DNA of 64,000 nt from NCBI GenBank assembly GCA_949358305.1, contig OX442319.1, positions 11,408,001 to 11,472,000 of the forward strand. The letters are read 5' to 3'. A program made the translations under genes and the position numbers. Of the stretch, positions 45,931 to 57,200 are shown in pieces (the stretch's first letter is position 1; each line of letters starts with the position of its first letter). The notes below the pieces were generated by a model that was given only the letters and a program-made list of their open reading frames with translations, searched no databases and had not been told where the DNA came from. This DNA comes from Strigamia acuminata. Its lineage: Eukaryota > Arthropoda > Chilopoda > Geophilomorpha > Linotaeniidae.

Positions 45931-47635
45931 TCTTTTTGGTCTTTTTGGTCTTTTTGGTCTTTTTGATCAAAATCGTCAAAATGGACAAAATGGTTCTTCC
46001 CGGATTCTTCCCGGATTCTTTTTTTTCTCCCCGTATGAAGGTCGTTTAAAGGTCATTCGAAGGTCGTTTGAAGGTCGTTTGAAGGTCATTCGAAGGTCGT
46101 TCGAAGGTCGTTTGAAGGTTGTTTGGAATCGTTGGGGATTGTTCAGGGTCGTTTGAAGGTCGTTTGAAGGTTGTTTGAAGGTCGTTTAAAGGTCGTTCTT
46201 AGGTTGTTCGAAGGTCGTTTGAAGGTTGTTTGAAGGACATTTAGAGGTCATTCGAAGGTCGTTCGAAGGTTGTTTGAAGATTGTTTGAAGGTCGTTTGAA
46301 GGTTGTTTGAAGGACGTTTGAAGGTCGTTTGAAGGTTGTTTGGAATTGTTGGAGATTGTTCAGGGTCGTTCTTAGGTTGTTCGAAGGTCGTTTGAAGGAT
46401 GTTTGAAGGACGTTTGAAGGTCATTCTAAGGTCGTTCAAAGGTCTTTCTTAGGTCGTTCGAAGGTTGTTTGCAGGACGTTCGAAGGACATTTGAAGGTCG
46501 TTTAAAGGTCATTTAAAGGTTGTTCGGAATCGTTGGGGATTGTTTGGGGATCGTTTGGGATCGTTCGAAGGTCGTTTGAAGGTCGTTTGAAGGTCGTTTA
46601 AAGGTTGTTCGAAGGTCGTTTGTAGGTCGTTTGAAGCTTGTTTGAAGGACGTTTGAAGGACATTTGAAGGTCGTTTGAAGGTCGTTTGGAATCGTTGGGG
46701 ATTGTTGGGGATTGTTCAGGGTCGTTCTTAGGTTGTTCGAAGGTCGTTCGAAGGTTGTTTGAAAGACGTTTGAAGGTTGTTCTAAGGTCGTTCAAAGGTC
46801 TTTCTTAGGTCGTTCAAAGGTTGTTTGAAGGACGTTCGAAGGACATTTGAAGGTCGTTTAAAGGTCGTTGGGAATCGTTGGGGATTGTTTGGGGATCGTT
46901 TGGGGTCGTTTGGGATCGTTCGAAGGTCGTTTGAAGGTCGTTTGAAGGTCGTTTAAAGGTTGTTCGAAGGTCGTTTGTAGGTCGTTTGAAGCTTGTTTGA
47001 AGGACGTTTGAAGGACATTTGAAGGTCGTTTGAAGGTCGTTTGGAATCGTTGGGGATTGTTGGGGATTGTTCAGGGTCGTTCTTAGGTTGTTCGAAGGTC
47101 GTTCGAAGGTTGTTTGAAAGACGTTTGAAGGTTGTTCTAAGGTCGTTCAAAGGTCTTTCTTAGGTCGTTCAAAGGTTGTTTGAAGGACGTTCGAAGGACA
47201 TTTGAAGGTCGTTTAAAGGTCGTTGGGGATTGTTTGGGGATCGTTTGGGGTCGTTTGAAGGTTGTTTGAAGGTCGTTTGAAGGTCGTTCAAAGGTTGTTT
47301 GAAGGTCGTTTGAAGGTTGTTTGAAGGACGTTTGAAGGACATTTGAAGGACATTTGAAGGTCGTTTGAAGGTTGTTTGGAATCGTTGGGGATTGTTCAGA
47401 GTCGTTCTTAGGTTGTTCGAAGGTCGTTCGAAGGTTGTTTGAAGGACGTTTGAAGGTTGTTCTAAGGTCGTTTGAAGGTCTTTCTTAGGTCGTTCGGAGG
47501 TTGTTTGAAGGACGTTTGAAGGACATTTGAAGGTCGTTCGGAATCGTTGGGGATTGTTTGAGGATCGTTCGGGGTCGTTCAAAGGTCGTTTGAAGGTCGT
47601 TCAAAGGTCGTTCGAAGGTTGTTCGAAGGTCCCCG
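45925..47635 (+). repeat. 1.7-kb minisatellite, ~10-11 bp GGTCGTTTGAA units with a 355-bp higher-order repeat
   Basis: Roughly 160 units such as GGTCGTTTGAA, GGTTGTTTGAA and GGACGTTTGAA. Segments starting at 46562 and 46917 are almost identical over about 310 bp (offset 355 bp), so the array has evolved by block duplication. It lies directly behind the protease/PHD relic. The minus-strand frames of Asn/Pro/Thr-rich peptides here are artefacts. Confidence 0.95.
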
Positions 47636-47639
47636 GATG

Positions 47640-49035
47640 CTCCCCGCCAGTTATAATATTTCGATACTTGGCATTTAGTACAAAAATAAGTGATATACCA
47701 TCTGTTTCTGTATATCAATTTGGCCATGCAAATTCTAAAATTCTGCCAATAACATTTAATCAACCAAATTGGAATCACTTTCTAGCCATTGTCAAATTAG
47801 GAGCGATATGGTTTTTGTAAGATGGCATGGATCCAGAATTAAAAAAATTTAAAGAAGATATTATTCCAGAAAATTTTAACATAAATCATGTAATTTTAAT
47901 TAATATTAAATGAACTCGTTCCATGGTCAACTTGCTGAGATAATGTATTTTGAAACTCTGGCACCAAATTCAGGGTTTTGCAATTTTAGTTGCGCCATAT
48001 TCAAACAGTCGCCGCTCGAAAACCAAGAGGAGTAGAGTGTTGTCCTTGTCGGAGTTTATGTAGGAGAAGGTCCTCTATTGTTTGGTTTTTTTAAAAAAAG
48101 AATCCGTGGTCTGGTTGTTGAGATGTATTGAGGTTTGAAGTTGTGGCACCAGATTGGGAAATTTAGTACAGTTCTTTTTTGTGCCACATCCAAATGCTTG
48201 CTGCTCGGACACTAAGAGGATTAGAGACTTTTGCTTTTCAGGGTTTGTTAAGGAGAAAGTCCTCTATCTTTTGGTGTAAATACCATTGAAATCCGTGGTA
48301 AAAAAAATTGGGATTTGTTCTAAGCTTATCTGTAGTTTGGGCGAATGTGAATGTGGTGCCAACTTCAGCCTGGTTACTAATGTTGGATTCCGAACATTAA
48401 GTTGTTGCGTCAACCTGGTGAATTTGAATATTATGGCAACCAGTGTCACAGTCAATACGTGTTTGTTCCTTCTCAACCAACTGCCACTTTTGAAAGTGTT
48501 TAAACATGATTACTGGCACGCATTAATTACTAAGTTAGCACAGCCATCGAGTAGAAACAAACCACCGCGCACTTTTTCTGTCGAAAAAGTCCTAGACATA
48601 AATAACGAACATATTCCCATCTTGAGGACCATTTTTCAGAATTTCAGAATTAACAAGCTTATATTTGTCAGATGATCTGGATTTTAATAATGTAACATGG
48701 CCCCAACGATTGGCGAGTCTACATACTGTTTAGAGTTCGACCGGTCGATATTCGAATTATTAATTGCGCTTGGCAATGTTAGAAAAATTAACATTAGAAG
48801 ATTGTTCAATTTCCAATGAAAACGATGTCAATCCTTCATTGAAAACTCTGCTTTTATACTGTGGAGATACACTCATTACTGAACAACAAATGAAAATGTT
48901 ATTGAAACAATGTAAAAATTTAGAAAATTTGTGCATTGTTGAATCTGGAATATTTTTCGATGTTTTAATTTCGGAACTTGTTGCATCGAATTCGCTTCAA
49001 TGTCTGAAATGTTTAGAATTTAGATCATGTTAGAT
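47640..49035 (+). pseudogene. Broken leucine-rich (LRR-like) coding relic
   Basis: Plus-strand frames with several stops contain Leu-rich segments (LEKLTLEDCSISNENDVNPS, LKTLLLYCGD, CKNLENLCIVESG near 48780-49030) like those of F-box/LRR proteins. Earlier, three diverged copies of a ~200-bp unit start with TGGCACCA/TGGTGCCA words (47958, 48145, 48352). No continuous gene can be built. The family is uncertain. Confidence 0.45.
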
Positions 49036-49357
49036 AATCCAAAATAGCAATAAAACAATTAGAAAAACAATATATTGACTCCAAAACACTCAAACTCCAC
49101 ATAAACTCCCCTAAGCTTGGCTTCGCGAAGTACTCCATTTTTAGCATGCGTCATAAAGTGCACCTCCACACACACTGGTGACGAATAATCAAACTAAATG
49201 AATTTTTGCTTGAACTAAATAAATTTGTCGAAATAAAAAAATAAAAATAAAAATTTGTATTTGCAGAAAGAAAAATGCGAAAATAATTTTATAAACGATT
49301 TATTTCAGTATTTTCATGCATATTTCAATATATTTATGCGTCCAAACAAGAAACATT

Positions 49358-50229
49358 TCAATCGTCATCTTGCGGCAGATCAATAAGTTGTCCGTAGCAA
49401 CCATTCAACAATACTGCAGTTTCCGCTGTAAAATTGTGCGCGAACAAGAAATCTAAAACGAAATAAAAACGTTCTTACCAAACTTACACGCAATCTAAAT
49501 GATTTAGTTCGGTGAACAATTCAAAACTGTATATATTACTCATGGAATACGAAACCGGTCCCGGTGAAAAAAATGTTTCCGCCCGTTTAAGCAATTTATG
49601 CTGATCAGTTTCGTTGCAAACTTTATATATTTGACCAAACGCTACATCGACCATGTAGTCTCTAACCAAGTTGTGGTCGTCCTTTGCGGAAAGCTTCTTG
49701 TACGCTTCCTAAATAAACCCAAACAAAATTAAATTTAAAATCAAAAGATTAAACGAAATTTTGTTCCTACCGATTTGTATAGTTTTCCACACTTCGGCGC
49801 AGCTGTAAAATCAGATTCCTGGGCTGTGCAAAGCGAGTACTGCAATCGAAATTAATTAAATTAAACACGTGAACACTTGTTTTAAAACATGTAAAAACAT
49901 TTACGTCTTTCTTCAGAAAGGCGGCCGAACATTGGCACACCATTTTGGCCAACTAGAACGATAAAATTATAGAATTATGATGACACAGTTGAGTCGGAAA
50001 ATTAAAATTACTTTGCCATCTTGTTGCTTGAAACTTTCGTCTAAAACTTGGCACAACAGCTTCACTGTTTGGTCAGCGGCATCGCAAGTCTTAATAAAAT
50101 ATAATACGTTAGTTATATGGATTAGGCTTAACGTTATACTTCGTTTACTTCGGGTTTTCCACCGGCATCCTTGTCCCCAGCTACAATTGCTACAAGAACA
50201 ACACAGGCAACGATGTTGAAGGTCAGCAT
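49358..50229 (-). CDS. Secreted cysteine-rich protein, tandem copy 1
   Basis: Six exons: 50229-50149, 50089-50012, 49952-49905, 49839-49771, 49708-49540 and 49452-49358; 179 residues. A signal peptide (MLTFNIVACVVLVAIVAG) is followed by a mature protein with eight Cys: TCDAAD, LLCQVL, VCQCSAAF, LCTAQE, PKCGKL, VCNETD and NGCYGQL. This suggests an extracellular protein with four disulfides. I recognise no family; it is not a standard odorant-binding protein. All exons up to the fifth are phase 0; the last intron is phase 1 and uses donor GTAATA at 49539. The donor of exon 1 could also be nine bases further (GTATAA). The paralog at 50989-51848 has the same structure. Confidence 0.82.
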
Positions 50230-50988
50230 TTTGTGGTTGTGTGGTATGAGAAGGGAACGAGTACAGCCAAGACTTGAATGTGTTTAGTGGCTGGTTCACC
50301 GCGGTGTTTTATAGTGAAATACGTGTTTCCTTCGTTGAGATTAACGGCCAATGTGATAATAGCACGATTATTATCCATTCTTTGTAACATCTGCACGTCA
50401 TGGGTAAATTTATCTCGTTTTTGACGAGTGACATTGAAAATGTTTACGAAAAACTATTGACTGGAAGAAGGAAAGTCGGGTGACAGATTTTTTTTTTTAA
50501 ATGATTTTTGTATTAAAATTGCAATTTATTGGGTTTTCTGGAAATTTACGTTGCAGGAAACGTATTCTTATATTGCATAAAAACTATTAATTTTCGGGGA
50601 CGAATAAATTTTTTTTATTTTTATTTCAAATTTGGTAGTTAAAAATTGACGTTTTTTTTCCCGCGATAAATTCTGCAGAATTTCTGCAGACGGAATTAGA
50701 TTTTTTTAAGCAAATTTTTCTGTTGTTTTCGGTAAATTTACGATAGCGTGCGATGCAGGGAAGCATCGGTCGTGTTATTGTAGGTAGTGCAGTGAAGCAT
50801 CTTTGGTTGTGCTTTGAGTGGACTGTGCATTGCAGAGAAGTTTTACGGGGTCGGCAAGTGGCGCAGTGAAGTTTTTAATGCCACAATTTAATTCAGGGTT
50901 CCGAGACAAAGAAAAAAATCAGAAAAAAACTTTGCATACAATTTATTTCAGTATTTCAATAAATTATTCAGACCAATTATAAAACATC

Positions 50989-51848
50989 TCAATTTTCATC
51001 TGCAGGTAAAGTCATTAGCTGTCCGTAGCAACCATTCAACAATTGTGCAGTGTCCGCTGTAAAGTTATGCGCGAACAAGAAATCTAAAAAGAAATAACAC
51101 GCAATCAAAATGATTTAGTTCAGTGCACGAGGCAAAATTGTATATATTACTCATGGAATACGAAACCGGTCCTGGTACAAAAAATGTTTCCGCCCGTTTG
51201 AGCAAAGTCTGCTGATCAGTTTCATTGCAAACTTGATAGATTTGACCAAACGCTACATCGACCATGTAGTCTCTAACCAAGTTGTGGTCGTCCTTTGCGG
51301 CAAGCTTCTTGTACGCTTCCTAAATAAAAACAAACAAAATCAAACTTAAAATCAAAAGATTAAACGAAATTTTGTTCCTACTGATTTGTATAATTTTCCA
51401 CACTTCGGCGCGGCTGTAAAATCAGATTCCTGGGCTGTGCAAAGCGAGTACTGCAATCGAAATTAATGTAATTAAACACGTGAACAGTTGTTTGAAAACA
51501 TGTAAAAACATTTACGTCTTTCTTCAGAAAGGCGGCCGAACATTGGCACACGATTTTGGCCAACTAGAACGATAAATTTATAGAATTAATCATGACAAAG
51601 TTGAGTCGGTAAAGTTAAAATTACTTTGCCATTTTGTTGCTTGAAACTTTCGTCTAAAACTTGGCACAATAGTTTCACCGTCTGGTCAGCGGCATTGCAA
51701 GGCTTAAAAAAGAATTATAAAAGTTGTGTTACAATTTATACCGTTCTGGGGAATAAATTTACGTTATTTTAATATTTACCTTATCCGATCCGTCGGAAGA
51801 TACAGTTGCTACAAGAACGACAAAAGCGAGAATATTGACGATCAGCAT
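50989..51848 (-). CDS. Secreted cysteine-rich protein, tandem copy 2
   Basis: Six exons: 51848-51780, 51702-51625, 51563-51516, 51450-51382, 51319-51151 and 51083-50989; 175 residues. It has the signal peptide MLIVNILAFVVLVATVSS and the same eight-Cys layout as copy 1, 1.6 kb away. Exons 3-5 are almost identical between the copies (CSAAFLKKD, YSLCTAQESDFTAAPKCGKL, DYMVDVAFGQIY), while the mature N-terminus and the C-terminal tail (LMTLPADEN versus LIDLPQDDD) differ. The last intron is 67 bp against 87 bp in copy 1. About 200 bp of upstream DNA (52005-52150 and 50380-50520) is also shared, so promoter and gene were duplicated together. Confidence 0.82.
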
Positions 51849-52004
51849 TTTGCAGTTAAGAGTTTGATTAAAGAGTTATGGTGGCCAAGAGTGAAATGAG
51901 ACTTTGCTGGTGCCCCAATTTAATTTATACTGAACGTGTTTACATGGGTGAAGATATAATAGCCCCAAATGATTGAAAATTTGTACAAAAACATTATTAT
52001 TCGC

Positions 52005-52150
52005 CATTCTTTGTAACATCTGCGTGTCACGAAGAAATTTTACCTCGGTTTTGACGGGTGACATTGAAACTGTTTACAAAAAAACTGTAAGGAGGAAAAT
52101 AGATCGATAGATTTTTTTAAAATGATTTTAATATCAAAGTGTAAATTTAT
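52005..52150 (-). promoter_or_regulatory. Conserved upstream block of secreted-gene copy 2 (partner at 50380-50520)
   Basis: CATTCTTTGTAACATCTGC, CGTTTTTGACG-like and GTGACATTGAAA-like words are kept in order 150-290 bases upstream of both secreted genes while surrounding DNA has diverged. This may simply reflect the recent duplication. Confidence 0.4.
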
Positions 52151-53035
52151 TGAATTTGGGAAACATTCACGGTGCAAGAAGCGCATTATATTGGATCTTA
52201 TTTTTCGTCTGGTAGTACGTAAAATTGACGCACTGTTTTCCGTGCGCTGTATTGCCAAGATCATACTTCAAGTTCAAGTCACCCACAGTGTACATATTGA
52301 ATAAATGCGGTGAATGGCTTCAATTTGATTGTCACGATGCAATTTAACCTTGTTGTTGCGTGCGTTACGTAAATGCATTGAAATTGAACCAGCTGAACGT
52401 GATAATAGAGAAGAAAATTGCTTTTTGAAACTTTTTCCTCGTTCCACCCACTGTGGGGAGTTTCTAGGCTTAAGTAATTGTCAATAAATAATTTAGGATG
52501 AAAAATACAAATCAAAATTGTTATAGAGTCTTTTTTGGTTGATGTTTGCAATCATTTCTTTTTGTCCACAAACAAAATCATAAGAAAATCACCAATAAAG
52601 TTTTGTCATGTGAAAAGCAAAAGGAGAACATGAACTATTATTAAATATAATAGTTTGCTGAATCTGTCAAATTTTATTCTATTTTCAAATGTCCTCGAAA
52701 CAACATTTCTTTCTTTGTTGAAAACTTTTGTAATGTTTACTTTACAGACAGCATTCATTCCTTGTTTTATCACTTCCCTAAGATACCAAGATCCACCATC
52801 AGATGGCGCATGCTAAACCTAAACCGGAACCGGAATAACTATCGAGTTATCTTCTCGCGTGGAAAGGTTGAATAGTTGCATACACTCTGCTCGTTGTAAG
52901 TGAAACAAATCCCTTAATATTTCATTTAAAAACATCCATCCGACCATAAAATCCTATCCCATTGATAAATCGAATACAAGTAATAAATTCCAAAATATTA
53001 TTTTCAAGGAGGACGTCCGCAAACTATACGAAATC

Positions 53036-53904
53036 ATGTCTGATGCGGAAGGGTAAGCGATCCGATGCAATTTTCCGCCATATTTTTGGATAAAAACTCA
53101 TAAATATAATTTGTTTACAGAGACGAGTTACCTACCGGTACAAATTCGGCACCGATGGACGTAAATACTGCGTTACAGGAAGTTTTAAAAATGGCTCTGG
53201 AACACGACGGTCTTGCACGCGGTCTCCATGAGGCGGCGAAAGCGCTCGACAAGTACGAAAAAATTGAAAAATAAACAAATTATTGACAAAAATACACGTA
53301 AAACGAGATTATAAGTGTCGGGCGACTTCGTTTTATTCAGAGTGTTATTTTTTTCGATTAAATTTTGATGTTTTTTGACGTGTTTTGTTGAAAAAAATCG
53401 AAAAATAATCAAATTAACGAGAAAAATCCATATAAAACGAGTTTGTAAATGACGTGGAAGATTGTTTTATTTGTTTGTTTTATTTTTTGACTAAATTTTG
53501 ACGTTTTTGCAGGCGTCAAGCACTTTTGTGCGTTTTGGCTAACAACTGCGATGAGCCGATGTACGTGAAGTTAGTGGAAGCTTTATGCGCCGAACATCAA
53601 ATCAATTTGATTAAAGTAAAAATGAATGTTAAACATTTAATTGTTTTTATTAATATTTTCTGATTTTTTTTTGTAGGTTGATAATAACAAAAAACTCGGC
53701 GAATGGGCTGGTTTATGTAAAATAGACAAGGAAGGAAAGGCGAGAAAAGTTGTCGGCAGCAGCTGCGTCGTCGTTAAGGTTTTTAAACCCGAAAAATTAT
53801 TTTATTCCACTTATTTATTTATTTCATTTCTTTTTATTTAGGATTTTGGGAAGGAAACACAAGCCCATGATGTGTTGAATGAATATTTTAAGAGCAAACG
53901 ATAA
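53036..53904 (+). CDS. RpS12: Ribosomal protein eS12 (RpS12)
   Basis: Five coding exons: 53036-53052, 53121-53252, 53513-53615, 53677-53778 and 53842-53904; 138 residues. The sequence is that of eS12: [80 protein letters not shown] and a tail ending LNEYFKSKR. It sits in the small ribosomal subunit near the decoding region. The first coding exon carries only 17 coding bases. A non-coding leader exon probably ends at CTCGTT|GTAAGT near 52896, with the next acceptor before GAGGACGTCCGC near 53009. AATAAA follows at 53913. The gene is tail to tail with the RUFY gene. Confidence 0.96.
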
Positions 53905-53912
53905 AAAAATGG

Positions 53913-53918
53913 AATAAA
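53913..53918 (+). terminator. Polyadenylation signal of RpS12
   Basis: AATAAA eight bases past the stop; more copies follow at once (53923, 53934). Confidence 0.55.
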
Positions 53919-54244
53919 ATGAAATAAAAATTGAATAAGAAATGAAATTTTGCTATTTATTTCTATTTATAAATATAATTTAACGAGATGAACTCGAAAT
54001 TTGCTAAAAATACGGTTTTATTAGCACTAAAAACTATACTTTTGATCATAACTCAATTTATTATTCACTTTTTGGTCAAAATTTTGGATATTTTAGATTT
54101 GATTTTCGCTTTTTAATCAAATTTGGAGTTTGACTCGCCAACCACACAATAATTCCACTCGCAGGCAAGCACCAAGCATTTATTCACATATATATATATA
54201 TATATGTATATTTATTTACAAATTACATAAAATAGAATATCTAA

Positions 54245-57200
54245 TCAAGTCAGCGATTGCGTTTGATATCGATGCAGCAAAACCGTATGACACGAATCGC
54301 ACACCCTCACCGGCTTGGCGGACGATGGCAGTGGCATTGTCGTATCCGAACACGAATGGCAGAATATCTCGCCGCAATGTCGGCAATGATGCTAACAAAA
54401 ATCAAAGATAAATAAACAAATAAACAAATAAATTATCAATAATTTAAACTACTCGTCTGCGCGCTATGGAAAACTCCTTGTTGCACTGGCGGCAATTCGT
54501 CGCCTCTTTATCCGACAGCCAGACGGCTTCTTTCTGCGTGCGCGTGAACTCCTTGAGGTCCTCCATCTTTAATTTCGACCTGCAAAGACGGAATTAATTC
54601 CTCTCGTTTGGATTTAAACGGCGAAAAACGCGAAAAACTCACTCTCCCAAGTGCGTGGCGAGTTCTTCGAGCGTTTGAGTGTGTTCGTCGCAAGTTCGTT
54701 GAAGTTTGTCGTGTTTTATTCTCAGTAGATCGTAGTCGTCGCTCGTCACTTTGAGTTTGGCCAGCTCGACTTGCAGGTCGCACATTTTGTCCTTCTCGGC
54801 GGCCACCGATTCTAACAGCGATGTCCGCCATTCGCGCTCTATTTTCAGGTCCGTTTCGAGCGCGGTCCTGGAATTTTTATTTTTATTTATTTATTTATTT
54901 CTTTTTATTTTGTTTTTGTTTTTGTTTTTTTTTTATTTTGTGGTTTGATTTTGGTTTTGGTTTGGTTTGGTTTACCTTTTTGCGTCTTTGTCCGCGAGAT
55001 GTTTGCCGAGTTTCCTAGCGCTTTCTTCGATCGATGTTTTATCCCGATCCAATTTAATAATTCTTTTATAGAAAATGAAATAATAGGTAAATGATAATAA
55101 TGATAATGATAATAAGGTTTAGGGTTGCCAGGTTGATGTTTTGGATTGATTTTGGTCGTAAAATGGGGGAAATGGGTTGAATTACAATGTTTGCGTTAGA
55201 GTTTGAAATTTTCGTGCAAAATATTTGGTTTTTAGTTGGAAAATTAATTAGAAATTCAATGTAGTTAAATTATTACAATTTTAGCGTAAAATCATTCAAT
55301 TTAAGTTTAAAAAAATTCAATATTAGTGTAAAAAAAAAAAATTTAAGTTTAAAAAGTTCAATTTAAAAAAAAAAATTGATGTCTGTACAAAAATTGGATT
55401 TTTTAGACAAAAATTGGATTTTTTAGACAAAAATTGGATTTTTTAGACAAAAATTGGATTTTTTAGACTAAAATTGAATTTTTTAGACTAAAATTGAATT
55501 TTTTAGATTAAAATTAAATTTTTTAGACTAAAATTAAATTTTAAAAAATTGTCTAGTTGAAAAAATTCAATTTCTATTATATTCAAACATTAATTTTTAG
55601 CAAAAAAATTTAACTTTACTTTTACCAATAATCAACTACTTATCATTTGAAATCTACACGCACGCCATTCAAATTGGGAAACTAAGCATCCTGGCAACCC
55701 TATACAAAAAAAATAAACAAATATATAAATACACACAATTAAAGGCGATTATATATATATTTTTTTTTATTAATAAAAATTAAATTTTTTATTTTTTTGT
55801 TATAATTAAATCTATGAGGAATAAAATTAGAAAGTTTATTTTACAACGTAAAACGTACATTGAACACAAGTCAAGCACACCGAAAACAAAAACCATGTTT
55901 TGTTTTTATACAGGACGTCGCTCCTTAATCGTCACTCGTGAGCGACCATTTGCAAAACTAACCAGAAGATTTTGAACAGCTTACGTACTTCGCTTCTAAC
56001 TGCTGTATTCGTTCCGCCATTTGGCTTTTCTTCTCTTCCAGCCGGCCTATCGCATCGCTTTTGTGTTTGATTGATGTTTCGCATTCCTGAAATCACAATT
56101 GAAAATCCATTAATATTAATCAGTAATATTAATGGTTAAGATAAGTGTGCAATTGGGTCCCAAAAAAATATTTTAAATGCCGACAAATTTTTGATAAATT
56201 TCGACACACCTTTGATGAATTTCGAATATTAACATCAATCTTTGATGAATTTTAATGAATTTTGAATACTAACATCAAATTTTGATAAATTTTGATGACT
56301 TTCGAATACTAACATTAATTTTTGATGAATTTTGATGAATTTCGACCAATTTTGGATGAATTCCGACCAATTTTGGATGAATTTTGATGAATTTCGACCA
56401 ATTTTGGATGAATTCCGACCAATTTTGGATGAATTTTGATGAATTTCGACCAATTTTGGATGAATTCCGACCAATTTTGGATGAATTTTGATGAATTTCG
56501 ACCAATTTTGGATGAATTTTGACTATTTCCGTTCAAATTTTGATAAATTCTGATAAATTTCGAATACTTACCATCAATTTTTGATGAATTTTGATGAATT
56601 TCGGCCAATTTTTGATAAATTTTGACTAATTTCGACCAATTCGTGTTGAATTTTGACTAATTTCGACCAATTCGTGATGAATTTTGACTAATTTCGACCA
56701 ATTCGTGATGAATTTTGACTAATTTCGACCAATTTGTGATGAATTTTGACTAATTTCGACCAATTTGTGATGAATTTTGACTAATTTCGACCAATTTGTG
56801 ATGAATTTTGACTAATTTCGACCAATTTATGGAATTTTGACGAATTACAATAAATTTTTTACAAATAAAAACTAAACGTCAAAACTGCACATACTTGAAG
56901 TTTCTTGAACATTTCCAAGTTGATTAATTTGATATCATCGAGCTGTCGTCTTAAAGTGACCACGGTGTCCTGCTTTTCGTGAATGTCTTTTTCCAGGAAC
57001 TTCATTGCCGTTTCCATTTCGAGATACATCGCATTTTGTTGCTGCATGTCCTTCTCCAACTCCTTAAAACATTCAAACCCATTCAATTACACCACGAAAC
57101 AACTAAATCATGTTTACGCATCAACTCACGAGGCGGCATTGCGTTTCCTCCAGTAATTTCTTACTCATTTCGTTGTACATGGCGTCTAGGTTGATTCGCG

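Noticed and set aside
46248-47582. Minus-strand Asn/Pro/Thr-rich repeat peptides
   Set aside because: Artefacts of the GGTCGTTTGAA minisatellite.
49452-49539. A 35-bp last intron in secreted-gene copy 1 (and a 15-bp remnant in copy 2) read as a broken gene
   Set aside because: Using the donor at 49539 (and 51150) gives introns of 87 and 67 bp and a conserved C-terminal frame in both copies, so neither gene is broken.
49358-51848. Odorant-binding protein pair
   Set aside because: Signal peptide and Cys number are suggestive, but spacing does not follow the six-Cys OBP pattern.
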